A stretch of 64,000 nt of DNA from Blautia schinkii DSM 10518. Its GTDB lineage: Bacteria > Bacillota > Clostridia > Lachnospirales > Lachnospiraceae. Below are positions 54,111-62,140 of the stretch, in pieces. The stretch is taken from contig JNKJ01000007.1 of assembly GCA_000702025.1 (NCBI GenBank), positions 124,001 to 188,000 of the forward strand, in the 5' to 3' direction. The notes below the pieces were generated by a model. That model ran no database searches. It was not told the DNA's origin and worked only from the letters and a program-made list of their open reading frames with translations. The number at the start of each line of letters is the position of its first letter. The first letter of the stretch is position 1. The position numbers and the translations under genes were made by a program.

Positions 54111-54749
54111 ATGTCAAAGATTCAGGAAATTGCAGAATTGGTAGAAAAGGGAAAAGCAAAGCTTGTAGGCAAGGCAGTTCAGGAGGCCATTGACGAGGGC
54201 TGCGAGCCAACCGCTATCTTAAACGAAGGCATGATCGACGCAATGGCAGTCGTTGGAGAACGCTTCAAGAACAATGAGATTTTTGTGCCGGAAATGCTGG
54301 TGGCTGCCCGCGCAATGAAAAAGGGTGTAGAGGTTTTGAAGCCATACCTGGCGACAGGCGCAACAGGTGCTTTGGGCAAATTGATCATCGCTACCGTAGC
54401 CGGGGACCTTCATGATATCGGTAAAAACCTGGTGGCAATGATGATTGAGAGTGCAGGCTTTGAAGTGATTGACTTAGGCGTGGATGTTCCGATTGAGAAA
54501 ATCGTAGAATGCTACAAAGAAAACCCGGATACAAAGATTATTGCTCTTTCGGCGCTGCTTACTACTACTATGCCATCCCTGCGCGATACAGTGGCAGCAC
54601 TGAATGGCGAGGACTTCCGCAGTGATATCAAGGTTATGGTAGGCGGAGCTCCTATTACCCGCGAGTTTGCAGAGGAAATCGGTGCGGACGGCTACTCAGA
54701 AGATGCCGCCAGCGCAGCAACCCTTGCTAAAGAGCTGGTCAGTGCATAA
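54111..54749 (+). CDS. Corrinoid (B12-binding) methyl-carrier protein (MtvC/MtbC-like)
   Basis: A 212-aa two-domain carrier. The ATG at 54111 follows GGAGGAATATAG; longer in-frame starts upstream have no support. Residues 1-85 are the helical methionine-synthase-type cap, with LNEGMIDAMAVVGERFKNNE. Residues 88-212 are the cobalamin-binding Rossmann domain with D99-L-H101-D-I-G104, whose His ligates cobalt, and VGGAPITREFAEEIGADGY. It receives methyl from the UroD-type enzyme and passes it to the pterin enzyme. No activating iron-sulfur protein is visible in the window. Confidence 0.93.
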   Translation: MSKIQEIAELVEKGKAKLVGKAVQEAIDEGCEPTAILNEGMIDAMAVVGERFKNNEIFVPEMLVAARAMKKGVEVLKPYLATGATGALGKLIIATVAGDLHDIGKNLVAMMIESAGFEVIDLGVDVPIEKIVECYKENPDTKIIALSALLTTTMPSLRDTVAALNGEDFRSDIKVMVGGAPITREFAEEIGADGYSEDAASAATLAKELVSA

Positions 54750-54872
54750 CGGTACAGGAGCTACAGTCAGATTTTGTTAGACCTTGTTAGATATTGGGGC
54801 AGGACAGCCTGGTTTCAGCAGGATTGCCTGAGTGCCTTACAGATATGAAATCACTACAATGGTATTATAAAC

Positions 54873-54914
54873 AAAAAAGATGGGACAGGCTTTCTCGCCA
54901 ATCCCATCTTTTTT
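54873..54914. terminator. Bidirectional intrinsic terminator
   Basis: AAAAAAGATGGGA pairs perfectly with TCCCATCTTTTTT around a 16-nt loop, so it has a T-tract on both strands. It ends the methyltransferase operon on the plus strand and the reverse rubrerythrin gene on the minus strand. Confidence 0.92.
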
Positions 54915-54933
54915 AAGAAAGAGAGTCTATTCA

Positions 54934-55476
54934 TTAACCGAAATATCTTTTCAGAAGACCTTCGAAAGCTTTGCCGTGGCGGGCTTCGTCTCTTGCCATC
55001 TCATGAACAGTGTCATGGATTGCATCCAAGTTTGCAGCCTTCGCACGCTTAGCCAGGTCAAATTTACCAGCGGTAGCGCCGTTCTCAGCGGCAACACGCA
55101 TCTCAAGATTTTTCTTGGTGCTGTCTGTAACAACCTCGCCTAACAGCTCAGCGAATTTGGAAGCGTGCTCAGCCTCTTCGTAAGCAGCTTTCTCCCAGTA
55201 TAAGCCAATCTCCGGATAGCCTTCTCTGTGTGCAACTCTTGCCATTGCCAGATACATACCAACCTCAGAGCACTCGCCCTCGAAGTTTGCTCTTAAATCC
55301 ATCAGGATATCTTCGCTTACGCCCTTAGCCACGCCTACCACGTGCTCAGCAGCCCAGGTCATACCTTCTGCCTGCTTCGTGAATTTCTCAGCCGGTGCCT
55401 TACAGATCGGACAAATCTCCGGTGCAGAATCTCCTTCATGAACATAACCACATACATTACATACCCATTTAGCCAT
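54934..55476 (-). CDS. Reverse rubrerythrin 1 (N-terminal rubredoxin, ferritin-like domain)
   Basis: A 180-aa non-haem iron protein with its rubredoxin domain first ([19 protein letters not shown]) and the diiron four-helix bundle second ([36 protein letters not shown]). This reversed order is typical of the clostridial hydrogen-peroxide/oxygen reductase. I start it at 55476 (MAKWVCNVC), where AGGAG is well placed and the length equals its paralogue. It is nearly identical to the copy at 56505 and has its own PerR-type box upstream. Confidence 0.93.
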   Translation of the reverse strand: MAKWVCNVCGYVHEGDSAPEICPICKAPAEKFTKQAEGMTWAAEHVVGVAKGVSEDILMDLRANFEGECSEVGMYLAMARVAHREGYPEIGLYWEKAAYEEAEHASKFAELLGEVVTDSTKKNLEMRVAAENGATAGKFDLAKRAKAANLDAIHDTVHEMARDEARHGKAFEGLLKRYFG

Positions 55477-55532
55477 TTTACATTTCTCCTTTTCTTTTCT
55501 CATTTATTTTATTCTGTTTTTTGTTTTTAATA

Positions 55533-55549
55533 ATAGTAACAATTACTAT
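55533..55549 (-). promoter_or_regulatory. PerR-type operator upstream of reverse rubrerythrin 1
   Basis: ATAGTAA-CAA-TTACTAT is a perfect 7+7 palindrome about 60 bp before the start. It shares TAGTAA...TTACTA with the site before the paralogue. Confidence 0.65.
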
Positions 55550-55732
55550 GATTGTATTATATGATACTGGAGAGTATTTGTCAACTATTATTTGGAATAA
55601 ATTTCAAGTTTTTTCTGCGGTTTTTTGTACGCGTTTTTAATGTTTTTGAGTCTGGTGTATCATCAGGGGTATTGGTTAGAAAATCTCGTCTTTTTAAAGG
55701 GGGACTTGTCAACTTTCCTATGATATAAAAAG

Positions 55733-55764
55733 AGACAGCCCGGCAGTAATCCGCCCGGCTGTCT
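55733..55764 (-). terminator. Intrinsic terminator of the rubrerythrin transcript
   Basis: On the minus strand AGACAGCC pairs with GGCTGTCT (inner GGC/GCC after a mismatch), followed by CTCTTTTTAT. Confidence 0.8.
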
Positions 55765-55821
55765 TTTGGCTCGCAATGAGGACTTTCTCAGGTTGCTGGG
55801 AAAACTCCTCAATTTATATTT

Positions 55822-56358
55822 TTAATAATTCTCAACTTTTCTCTCAAAGTAAGCCTTCGGATGTGCACATACCGGACATACCTCAGGAGCTTCCTCAGCG
55901 TTATGTACATAACCACAATTGCGGCATTTCCATCCAAGAGGAGCATCGCCCTTGAAAGTCTTATCAGCCTTGTAAGACTCCAGAAGTTTCTGGTAACGTC
56001 TTTCATGAGCAGCCTCTACCTTGGCAACGCCTTCGAATTTGATTGCAAGCTCATCAAAACCTTCATCTCTGGCTTCTCTAGCCATACGTGCATACATATC
56101 AGTCCACTCGTAGTTCTCGCCTGCTGCAGCGTCCTCCAGGTTGGCAGCGATATCACCGATGCCGTGGATTTCCTTGAACCACATTTTCGCGTGTTCCTTT
56201 TCCTGGTCTGCTGTCTCCAGATAGAGAGCTGCAAGCTGCTCGTATCCTGCTTTCTTTGCTGCGGAAGCATAGTATGTATATTTATTTCTTGCCTGAGATT
56301 CACCTGCGAAAGCATCCCATAAGTTTTTCTCTGTTTTTGTTCCTGCATATTTAGACAT
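55822..56358 (-). CDS. Rubrerythrin (classical order)
   Basis: A 178-aa peroxide reductase. The diiron domain comes first ([35 protein letters not shown]) and the rubredoxin domain last ([26 protein letters not shown]). It transfers electrons from rubredoxin iron to the diiron site to reduce H2O2. It lies between the two reverse rubrerythrin genes. No PerR-type palindrome directly precedes it, so it may be read from the upstream paralogue past a hairpin or from a weak promoter of its own. Confidence 0.96.
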   Translation of the reverse strand: MSKYAGTKTEKNLWDAFAGESQARNKYTYYASAAKKAGYEQLAALYLETADQEKEHAKMWFKEIHGIGDIAANLEDAAAGENYEWTDMYARMAREARDEGFDELAIKFEGVAKVEAAHERRYQKLLESYKADKTFKGDAPLGWKCRNCGYVHNAEEAPEVCPVCAHPKAYFERKVENY

Positions 56359-56406
56359 ATTGTAAATCCTCCTTTTACAAAATTTTCCATCTGACAGTTA
56401 AAAGAA

Positions 56407-56436
56407 AGAGACTTGGAAGAAATCTCCCAAGTCTCT
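56407..56436 (-). terminator. Hairpin between reverse rubrerythrin 2 and rubrerythrin
   Basis: AGAGACTTGG and CCAAGTCTCT form a perfect 10-bp stem, followed on the minus strand by TTTCTTTT. It probably limits but may not abolish readthrough into rubrerythrin. Confidence 0.75.
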
Positions 56437-56504
56437 AAATAATCGCTTATTTACGGCTTGTCAAGAGCATGGATTCTGTTTTAGTTTCCATCCTGTCGTT
56501 ATTT

Positions 56505-57047
56505 TTAGTCAAAGTATCTCTTTAAAAGACCCTCAAATGCTTTTCCATGACGAGCTTCGTCTCTTGCCATCTCATGAACGGTGTCATGGATTGCATCAAG
56601 GTTAGCAGCTTTTGCACGTTTTGCCAGATCAAATTTACCAGCAGTAGCGCCGTTCTCAGCAGCAACACGCATCTCAAGGTTTTTCTTGGTGCTGTCTGTA
56701 ACGACTTCACCTAACAGCTCTGCAAATTTAGCAGCATGCTCTGCCTCTTCGTATGCAGCCTTTTCCCAATATAAACCGATTTCCGGATATCCTTCTCTAT
56801 GGGCAACTCTTGACATTGCCAGATACATACCAACCTCAGAGCACTCGCCCTCGAAGTTTGCTCTTAAATCCATCAGAATATCTTCACTTACGCCTTTAGC
56901 TACGCCTACCACGTGCTCAGCAGCCCAAGTCATACCCTCAGCCTGTTTTGTGAATTTCTCAGCCGGTGCTTTACAGATCGGACATACCTCCGGTGCTGCA
57001 TCTCCTTCGTGAACATAACCGCATACATTACATACCCATTTAGCCAT
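56505..57047 (-). CDS. Reverse rubrerythrin 2
   Basis: A 180-aa paralogue of the gene at 54934, differing at only a handful of residues (for example DAAPEVC for DSAPEIC and AMSRVAH for AMARVAH). All rubredoxin cysteines and diiron Glu/His residues are kept. It is 107 bp from perR and carries a perfect palindromic operator in its promoter. The recent duplication of an oxygen-defence gene on both sides of rubrerythrin suggests dosage selection or amplification. Confidence 0.94.
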   Translation of the reverse strand: MAKWVCNVCGYVHEGDAAPEVCPICKAPAEKFTKQAEGMTWAAEHVVGVAKGVSEDILMDLRANFEGECSEVGMYLAMSRVAHREGYPEIGLYWEKAAYEEAEHAAKFAELLGEVVTDSTKKNLEMRVAAENGATAGKFDLAKRAKAANLDAIHDTVHEMARDEARHGKAFEGLLKRYFD

Positions 57048-57094
57048 TTTGCATTCTCCTTTTCTTAATATATGATTTATTTTTAGTTTTTAAT

Positions 57095-57113
57095 AATAGT
57101 AATTATTACTATT
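57095..57113 (-). promoter_or_regulatory. PerR-type operator upstream of reverse rubrerythrin 2
   Basis: AATAGTAAT-T-ATTACTATT is a perfect 19-bp palindrome. It matches the published Per-box consensus TTATAATNATTATAA at about 11 of 14 positions, the differences being symmetrical. Confidence 0.75.
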
Positions 57114-57153
57114 TTAATCTAACATATTAATTTGGACTTGTCAAGTAGAAGTT

Positions 57154-57549
57154 CTAATTATTTTCAGTTTTCAAACAATCTTCACAAATTCCGAAGAACC
57201 TGACACTGTAATCAGAAATCTCACCGTTAAAGTCCTTGCCTGCATCCTCCAGGAGGTGGTCCAGGTTTTCGCTCTCCATGTCGATCACTTTGCAGCATTT
57301 GTTACACATGAAATGTGAGTGCTGTTCAATTCTTCCGTCAAAGTGGTCAACTCCGCCAAAGCTTGGAAGCTTACGAATCTCGCCGATATCAGCAAGCAGA
57401 GAAAGATTACGATATACTGTGCCAAGACTGATATTGGGGTAGATGCGCTTCATATTCTCATATACCACATCGGCCGTCGGATGATCTTTCCTTGTCATAA
57501 GAAATTCCTTAATTGACTCGCGCTGGCGGCTGTACTTCAGTGTTGCCAT
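57154..57549 (-). CDS. perR: Fur-family peroxide repressor (PerR-like)
   Basis: A 131-aa Fur-family regulator. The winged HTH has ISLGTVYRNLSLLADIGEI. The metal site includes HFDG, EQHSHF and, after the zinc CNKC, KVIDM; an Asp rather than Glu at that last position is the feature that favours PerR over Fur. A second zinc pair is CEDC. Peroxide oxidises the iron-binding histidines and releases the repressor. Its neighbours are three peroxide reductase genes with matching operators, which supports PerR. Confidence 0.92.
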   Translation of the reverse strand: MATLKYSRQRESIKEFLMTRKDHPTADVVYENMKRIYPNISLGTVYRNLSLLADIGEIRKLPSFGGVDHFDGRIEQHSHFMCNKCCKVIDMESENLDHLLEDAGKDFNGEISDYSVRFFGICEDCLKTENN

Positions 57550-57573
57550 TATAACTCCTCCTTTCTCTGATAA

Positions 57574-57588
57574 TAATAATCATTACTG
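57574..57588 (-). promoter_or_regulatory. PerR-type operator upstream of perR
   Basis: TAATAAT-C-ATTACTG lies 25 bp before the perR start and matches the Per box in about 11 of 14 positions, suggesting autoregulation. The remaining stretch to 57966 is AT-rich; it holds TTGTG-N6-CACAA at about 57716-57731 and a TATAAT at 57750-57755 that could drive the next gene. Confidence 0.55.
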
Positions 57589-57966
57589 ATGCTAGTATTA
57601 TATGATACTTAACTTGATTTGTCAACATTAATTTGGAAAAATCTTGACATATTGAATTGGAAAAATCCTTATATGGCTAAATTTATAGCATTAGGGTGTG
57701 GTGACTATTGCCGGATTGTGTCAGGGCACAACAGATATAGTTATTGAACTATAATACTTCATTTGTTAATAAAATATAAAATGTACAAATTAATCGGAGA
57801 AAGCAGAATAATTAGTACCATTACCAGTAAATGGATGAAAAAACTGTTATGAAAGCCATTGATGTAGAAAAAATTTTTGTATATAATATTTTACAACTCT
57901 ACCAATCCATAATGCAAAAAATGTCGCAGGCGGCTTTTGGCCGCAGAACAGGTGAGGTGTATAGTT

Positions 57967-59130
57967 ATGATTATACCCAGAAAACAGATGCAGAAAATCG
58001 TGGAGGAATTAGAGGACACTATACAAAAAAACATTAATATTATGGATGAGACAGGTTGTATTATTGCCAGTTCGGATATGTCCAGAATTGGAACGTATCA
58101 TTCAGGTGCACAGCAGGTTATCAGTCAGAAACTGGATGAACTAGTCATTTGCAGCCAGGATCAGTATGCCGGGGCAAAAAACGGAATTAATCTCCCGATT
58201 ATCATAGAAGATGAAATCGTAGGGGTTGTGGGAATAACCGGAGAAAAAGAAGAGGTTCAGATTTTGGGAAAGATTATCCAAAAAATGACCAAGATTCTGA
58301 TTATGGACAGTTACCAGAACAACCAGAAAAAAATCACGGAAAACATGAAAAACAATTTTGTTTTTACATGGCTGTTTGCAACTGAAGACAGTGGGGAGAC
58401 GGAAGAAAGCATGAATCTTCGCGGGCAGCTATTGGGTATTGATATCAATTTAGACCGTGTGGTGGTAGTCCTTGGTATTGTAAATAAAAAGCAAAATGAG
58501 AAAATCAGGGAAGCAGAGGTGGAGCAGAAGCTTTTCGATAGAATTATTAAGGAAATACGAAGATATCTTAAGCAGGATTCCCAACATCTTGTCTTTCAGA
58601 TTGGTACAAAGCTGGTTATTTTCTTTCATAGTTCCAAGACTGCAGAGGTTTTTAACGTTGTAAAACAGATCACAGAAAGTGTGGAAAAGCAGTATGATTG
58701 TATCGTTTACTGCGGAATAGGTACGGGCGGTACGAACCGTATCGAAATCCGGCGTTCCTACCGTGAGGCCGACACAGCCTGCAATCTGGCTATGCGCTTG
58801 AAAAATAGGCGGATAAAGGTGTACAGTGATGCGGACATAGAGCTGCTCCTCGAGAATATTTCTAAGCATGACAGGGAAATGTTTGTCAAGCGTGTGTTCA
58901 AAGATTGCCAAGAGGGTGAGATTATCCGGTGGGTGCAGTTGCTGCGGTGTTATTCGGAAAACAACGGTTCTATAACTAAAACAGCAGAGGATTGCTTTAT
59001 TCATAAAAATACGCTGCAGTACCGGCTTACCAAGCTGAAAGAAATGACGGGATATGATCCGAGAAATATTAAGGAATCTATTCCTCTATATATTGCCATG
59101 CTCATTTATGAATTTGACCATGTGGTGTAA
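57967..59130 (+). CDS. CdaR-family sugar diacid regulator
   Basis: A 387-aa regulator. The ATG at 57967 follows GGTGAGGTG, and the product starts MIIPRKQMQKIVEEL, the usual opening of the diacid-recognition domain (residues 1-135, with IMDETGCIIASSDMSRIG). A degenerate GGDEF-like middle follows, then a PucR/CdaR-type HTH at the C-terminus (TKTAEDCFIHKNTLQYRL). E. coli CdaR activates glucarate, galactarate and glycerate genes. The glycerate kinase gene 264 bp downstream fits that role, so the ligand may be glycerate or a sugar acid (inference). Confidence 0.9.
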   Translation: MIIPRKQMQKIVEELEDTIQKNINIMDETGCIIASSDMSRIGTYHSGAQQVISQKLDELVICSQDQYAGAKNGINLPIIIEDEIVGVVGITGEKEEVQILGKIIQKMTKILIMDSYQNNQKKITENMKNNFVFTWLFATEDSGETEESMNLRGQLLGIDINLDRVVVVLGIVNKKQNEKIREAEVEQKLFDRIIKEIRRYLKQDSQHLVFQIGTKLVIFFHSSKTAEVFNVVKQITESVEKQYDCIVYCGIGTGGTNRIEIRRSYREADTACNLAMRLKNRRIKVYSDADIELLLENISKHDREMFVKRVFKDCQEGEIIRWVQLLRCYSENNGSITKTAEDCFIHKNTLQYRLTKLKEMTGYDPRNIKESIPLYIAMLIYEFDHVV

Positions 59131-59174
59131 AATGACAGAAAAATTTCATAAGTATTGATGATAAAATTCCTTCA

Positions 59175-59213
59175 GAAAAAGAGTTGCCTTGAAATAACGG
59201 CGGCTCTTTTTTT
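59175..59213 (+). terminator. Intrinsic terminator after the CdaR-type gene
   Basis: AAAAAGAG-TT-GCC pairs with GGC-GG-CTCTTTTT around a TTGAAATAAC loop, with seven T residues. The sequence from here to 59394 is AT-rich and presumably holds the promoter of the glycerate kinase operon. Confidence 0.8.
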
Positions 59214-59394
59214 GTCCATTAAACTATGGTACGGAACACCAAAAACAGAAAATATATTTGGTATGGGTAATATTGTAAGAATGTTCGGGATTTTATACAA
59301 TTTGAACTAGTAAAAACGCACATAAAAAATATTGTAATTAAAATTAAATTGTGCTTAATGCATAACATGAGCGGCCGAAAAGGAGGAATATCTT

Positions 59395-60534
59395 GTGAAA
59401 TTGTTGTTGGCCTCGGACTCATATAAAGGAAGTCTGAATACTATGCAAGTTGCGGAACAGATAAAAAAGGGTGTGAAAAAGGTATTTCCCGATGCACAGT
59501 TTTTGTGCGTGCCTGTTGCTGACGGCGGTGAAGGAACAGTAGAAGCCATGGTAAGCAGCCTTGGAGGAGAATATCACACCGTAGAGGTCACTGCACCTGA
59601 TGGCAGAAAAATTCAGGCTGATTATGGAGTATTGCCAGGCAGGAAGGTGGTTGTGGAAATGGCAGCAGCCTCAGGGCTGCCTTTAATCCCGGATAAAGAG
59701 CGTGATGTGATGAAGGCCACTACTTATGGCACAGGAGAATTGATAAAGGCGGCCTTAAATGAAGACTGTACGCAGATTTATATTGGTATCGGCGGTTCCG
59801 CCACAAATGATGGCGGAATGGGCATGGCGCAGGCTTTGGGATATTCTTTCCGGGATAAGGACGGCAAGGAAGTTGGATTTGGTGGAGGAGAGCTGGCCCG
59901 GGTAGAAGTAATCGATAAAAGCAAGGCCGATAAAAGATTGAAAGAAAAAGAAATCATCGTTATGTGTGATGTAACAAATCCGTTGTGTGGAGAATTTGGA
60001 GCTGCAGCTGTCTATGGCCCGCAAAAAGGTGCTACACCGGAGCAGATTGTTGAACTGGATAAAGGACTGAAACATTTTTCACAAGTGATCAGAGATCAAT
60101 TAGGCTTAGATTTGGAAGAAGTCCCCGGAGCAGGGGCAGCAGGAGGTTTGGGTGCCGGTTTAGTCGCTTTTGCGGAGGCTAAAATAAAATCGGGAATTGA
60201 CGCTATCTTAGAGGTGTCAAATTTCAGCGAAAAATTAGACTGGGCAGATATCGTTATTACAGGGGAAGGAAGGATTGACAGACAGTCAGCATTTGGAAAA
60301 GCAATATCCGGGATCTCCAAAATGGCAAGGACTAAGGATGTCCCGGTGGTAGCAGTTTCCGGTTCCATAGAGTGCGGAGCGGAAATCATATACGAAAAGG
60401 GTGTAAGTACCATGGAAGCAGCTGTATGCAGACCTATGCATGTGGATGAGGCTATGCTTAACGCCAATATCCTCGTGGAGAATGCAGTGGAGCGGGTCAT
60501 GAGATCTATAAAAATCGGGCAAAAAATTATGTGA
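59395..60534 (+). CDS. Glycerate kinase (GarK/GlxK family)
   Basis: A 379-aa type-1 glycerate kinase with a GTG start after AAAGGAGG. It begins KLLLASDSYKGSLNTMQVAE and contains VPVADGGEGTVEAM and GIGGSATNDGGMGMAQALG, the substrate and phosphate-binding loops, then PGAGAAGGLGAGL. It phosphorylates D-glycerate, usually to 2-phosphoglycerate, feeding glycolysis. It is followed after 19 bp by twin metallo-beta-lactamase-fold genes. Confidence 0.95.
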   Translation: MKLLLASDSYKGSLNTMQVAEQIKKGVKKVFPDAQFLCVPVADGGEGTVEAMVSSLGGEYHTVEVTAPDGRKIQADYGVLPGRKVVVEMAAASGLPLIPDKERDVMKATTYGTGELIKAALNEDCTQIYIGIGGSATNDGGMGMAQALGYSFRDKDGKEVGFGGGELARVEVIDKSKADKRLKEKEIIVMCDVTNPLCGEFGAAAVYGPQKGATPEQIVELDKGLKHFSQVIRDQLGLDLEEVPGAGAAGGLGAGLVAFAEAKIKSGIDAILEVSNFSEKLDWADIVITGEGRIDRQSAFGKAISGISKMARTKDVPVVAVSGSIECGAEIIYEKGVSTMEAAVCRPMHVDEAMLNANILVENAVERVMRSIKIGQKIM

Positions 60535-60553
60535 GAAAGCGGAGGTGCTAAAG

Positions 60554-61324
60554 ATGGAAACGTATGAGATTACGACTTTAAAGATGGGGACATTGATTGC
60601 AGAGAAATCTTCTTTAACCATGGGGGTGGATTTCGGAAAAGAGATTGCAATACCAATGTGGTCTGTTGCAATACAGGGAGCCGGGCACAAAATCCTGGTT
60701 GATACTGGAATACGCTCCCTGGATTGGGTTAAGGAATACTTAGGAGACCAGTATGATGTACTTCAGGAAGAAGATGAGACAATGGAAGGAGCGTTAAAGG
60801 CTATCGGCTGGAATACTGAGGAAGTGGATATTGTAATCAATACACATCTTCATTATGACCATGTAGGCTGCAATCACTTGTTCCGTAATGCAAGGTTCTA
60901 TGTGCAAAAGAGAGAATGGGAATATTCTTTTGAACCAGTAGAGAACCAAAAATGTTTTTATTTTGAGGACTTATATGGGTGGAGTGCAGTTCGGTATCCA
61001 CAATGGAAGATGGTGGAGGGGGAATATGAGGTGCTGCCAGGATTGAAGCTGATTCCATTAGGCGGCCATACGCCAGGTTCTCAGGGAGTGCTGGTAAATA
61101 CGCAGGAAGGTACAGTATGTATTGCTGCGGATACCATAGGTCTTATGGAAAACCTTTGGGACAATGTACTTCCCAATATTATGTATGACTGTACTTCCGG
61201 TTTCAGGGCATTTGACACGGTAAGGTCCAGAGCTGAATTTGTCATTCCGGGACACGATGGGATTATGGAAAAATTTCAAAAAGGAAATTTCCCGGGAATT
61301 TATAAAGAGGAGGCGCGCGCATGA
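60554..61324 (+). CDS. Metallo-beta-lactamase-fold hydrolase 1 (lactonase-like)
   Basis: A 256-aa MBL-fold protein. The ATG at 60554 lies 8 bp after GGAGG; a GTG at 60545 overlaps that site and is unlikely. The metal motif HxHxDH is NTHLHYDHVGCN. Further ligands are GGHTPGSQG, AADTIG and the late IPGHDG. It groups by appearance with the AHL-lactonase-like subfamily. Given a glycerate kinase and a sugar-acid regulator, a sugar-lactone or ester substrate is more plausible than quorum signals (inference). Confidence 0.85.
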   Translation: METYEITTLKMGTLIAEKSSLTMGVDFGKEIAIPMWSVAIQGAGHKILVDTGIRSLDWVKEYLGDQYDVLQEEDETMEGALKAIGWNTEEVDIVINTHLHYDHVGCNHLFRNARFYVQKREWEYSFEPVENQKCFYFEDLYGWSAVRYPQWKMVEGEYEVLPGLKLIPLGGHTPGSQGVLVNTQEGTVCIAADTIGLMENLWDNVLPNIMYDCTSGFRAFDTVRSRAEFVIPGHDGIMEKFQKGNFPGIYKEEARA

Positions 61325-62076
61325 AAACCTATGAAATAAAAGTTTTAAAAATGGGAGTGGTAACTGTAGACAAAGGTGGGATGACACGGGGCACAGATTG
61401 TGGAACAAAAATGGTAATTCCCATGTGGTCTATTGCCATTGAAGGAAACGGTATGAAAATCATTGCCGATACAGGTGTTCACAGCGTTGCGTGGGTCAAT
61501 GAAAATGTATCTACAGTAGAGGGATGTATCCTTGAGGAAGATGAAACAATGGAAGGAGCGCTTAAGGCTATTGGCTGGAAGCCTGAGGAAGTGGATATCG
61601 TGATCAATACGCATCTTCATTATGACCATTGCGGGAATAACAGGCTGTTTAAAAATGCAAAAATTTATATTCAGCGAAAAGAATGGGAATTTGCCTTGGA
61701 TCCGCTGCCTAACCAGAAACAGTACTATATGCCTTCCTTATTTGCTGGAGAAGCCGGAAACGGGACGAATATTGAGCTGATCGACGGGGAATTTGAAATA
61801 GCAGAGGGGTTGGTGCTGATTCCCACGCCGGGACACACACGAGGGCATCAGTCAGTCATTATCAATACCAGGGAAGGTGTGGTGTGCTATGCAGGAGATG
61901 CAGCAAACCTTCTTGAAAATATTACTTCCAACATCATTGGCAATATCCTGGATGATACACCGGAGGCGTTTAAAGCTTTGGCAGATATAAGGAGAAAAGC
62001 AGAATTCGTCATCCCGGGACATGAACCACTTATCCACAAATATGCAACGGACAATTTTTTAGCCATCCACGGATAA
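61321..62076 (+). CDS. Metallo-beta-lactamase-fold hydrolase 2 (paralogue)
   Basis: A 251-aa paralogue overlapping gene 1 by 4 bp (ATGA). It keeps NTHLHYDHCGNN, TPGHTRGHQS, AGDAAN and IPGHEP and shares long stretches with gene 1, such as DETMEGALKAIGW. The mid-region that would line the substrate pocket differs (PNQKQYYMPSLFAGEAGNG against VENQKCFYFEDLYGWSAV). Tandem coupled copies suggest a heteromer or two related substrates. Confidence 0.85.
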   Translation: MKTYEIKVLKMGVVTVDKGGMTRGTDCGTKMVIPMWSIAIEGNGMKIIADTGVHSVAWVNENVSTVEGCILEEDETMEGALKAIGWKPEEVDIVINTHLHYDHCGNNRLFKNAKIYIQRKEWEFALDPLPNQKQYYMPSLFAGEAGNGTNIELIDGEFEIAEGLVLIPTPGHTRGHQSVIINTREGVVCYAGDAANLLENITSNIIGNILDDTPEAFKALADIRRKAEFVIPGHEPLIHKYATDNFLAIHG

Positions 62077-62140
62077 TAAGCACTGATCATGGTCGGAGTA
62101 ATAATGGTATGTAAGCAAAAACAGTATAAGGAGGAAAGAG

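Noticed and set aside
57831-58037. 68-aa ORF upstream of the CdaR-type gene
   Set aside because: It overlaps the regulator's start in another frame, has no good ribosome-binding site, and its C-terminal half is just the frame-shifted regulator sequence.
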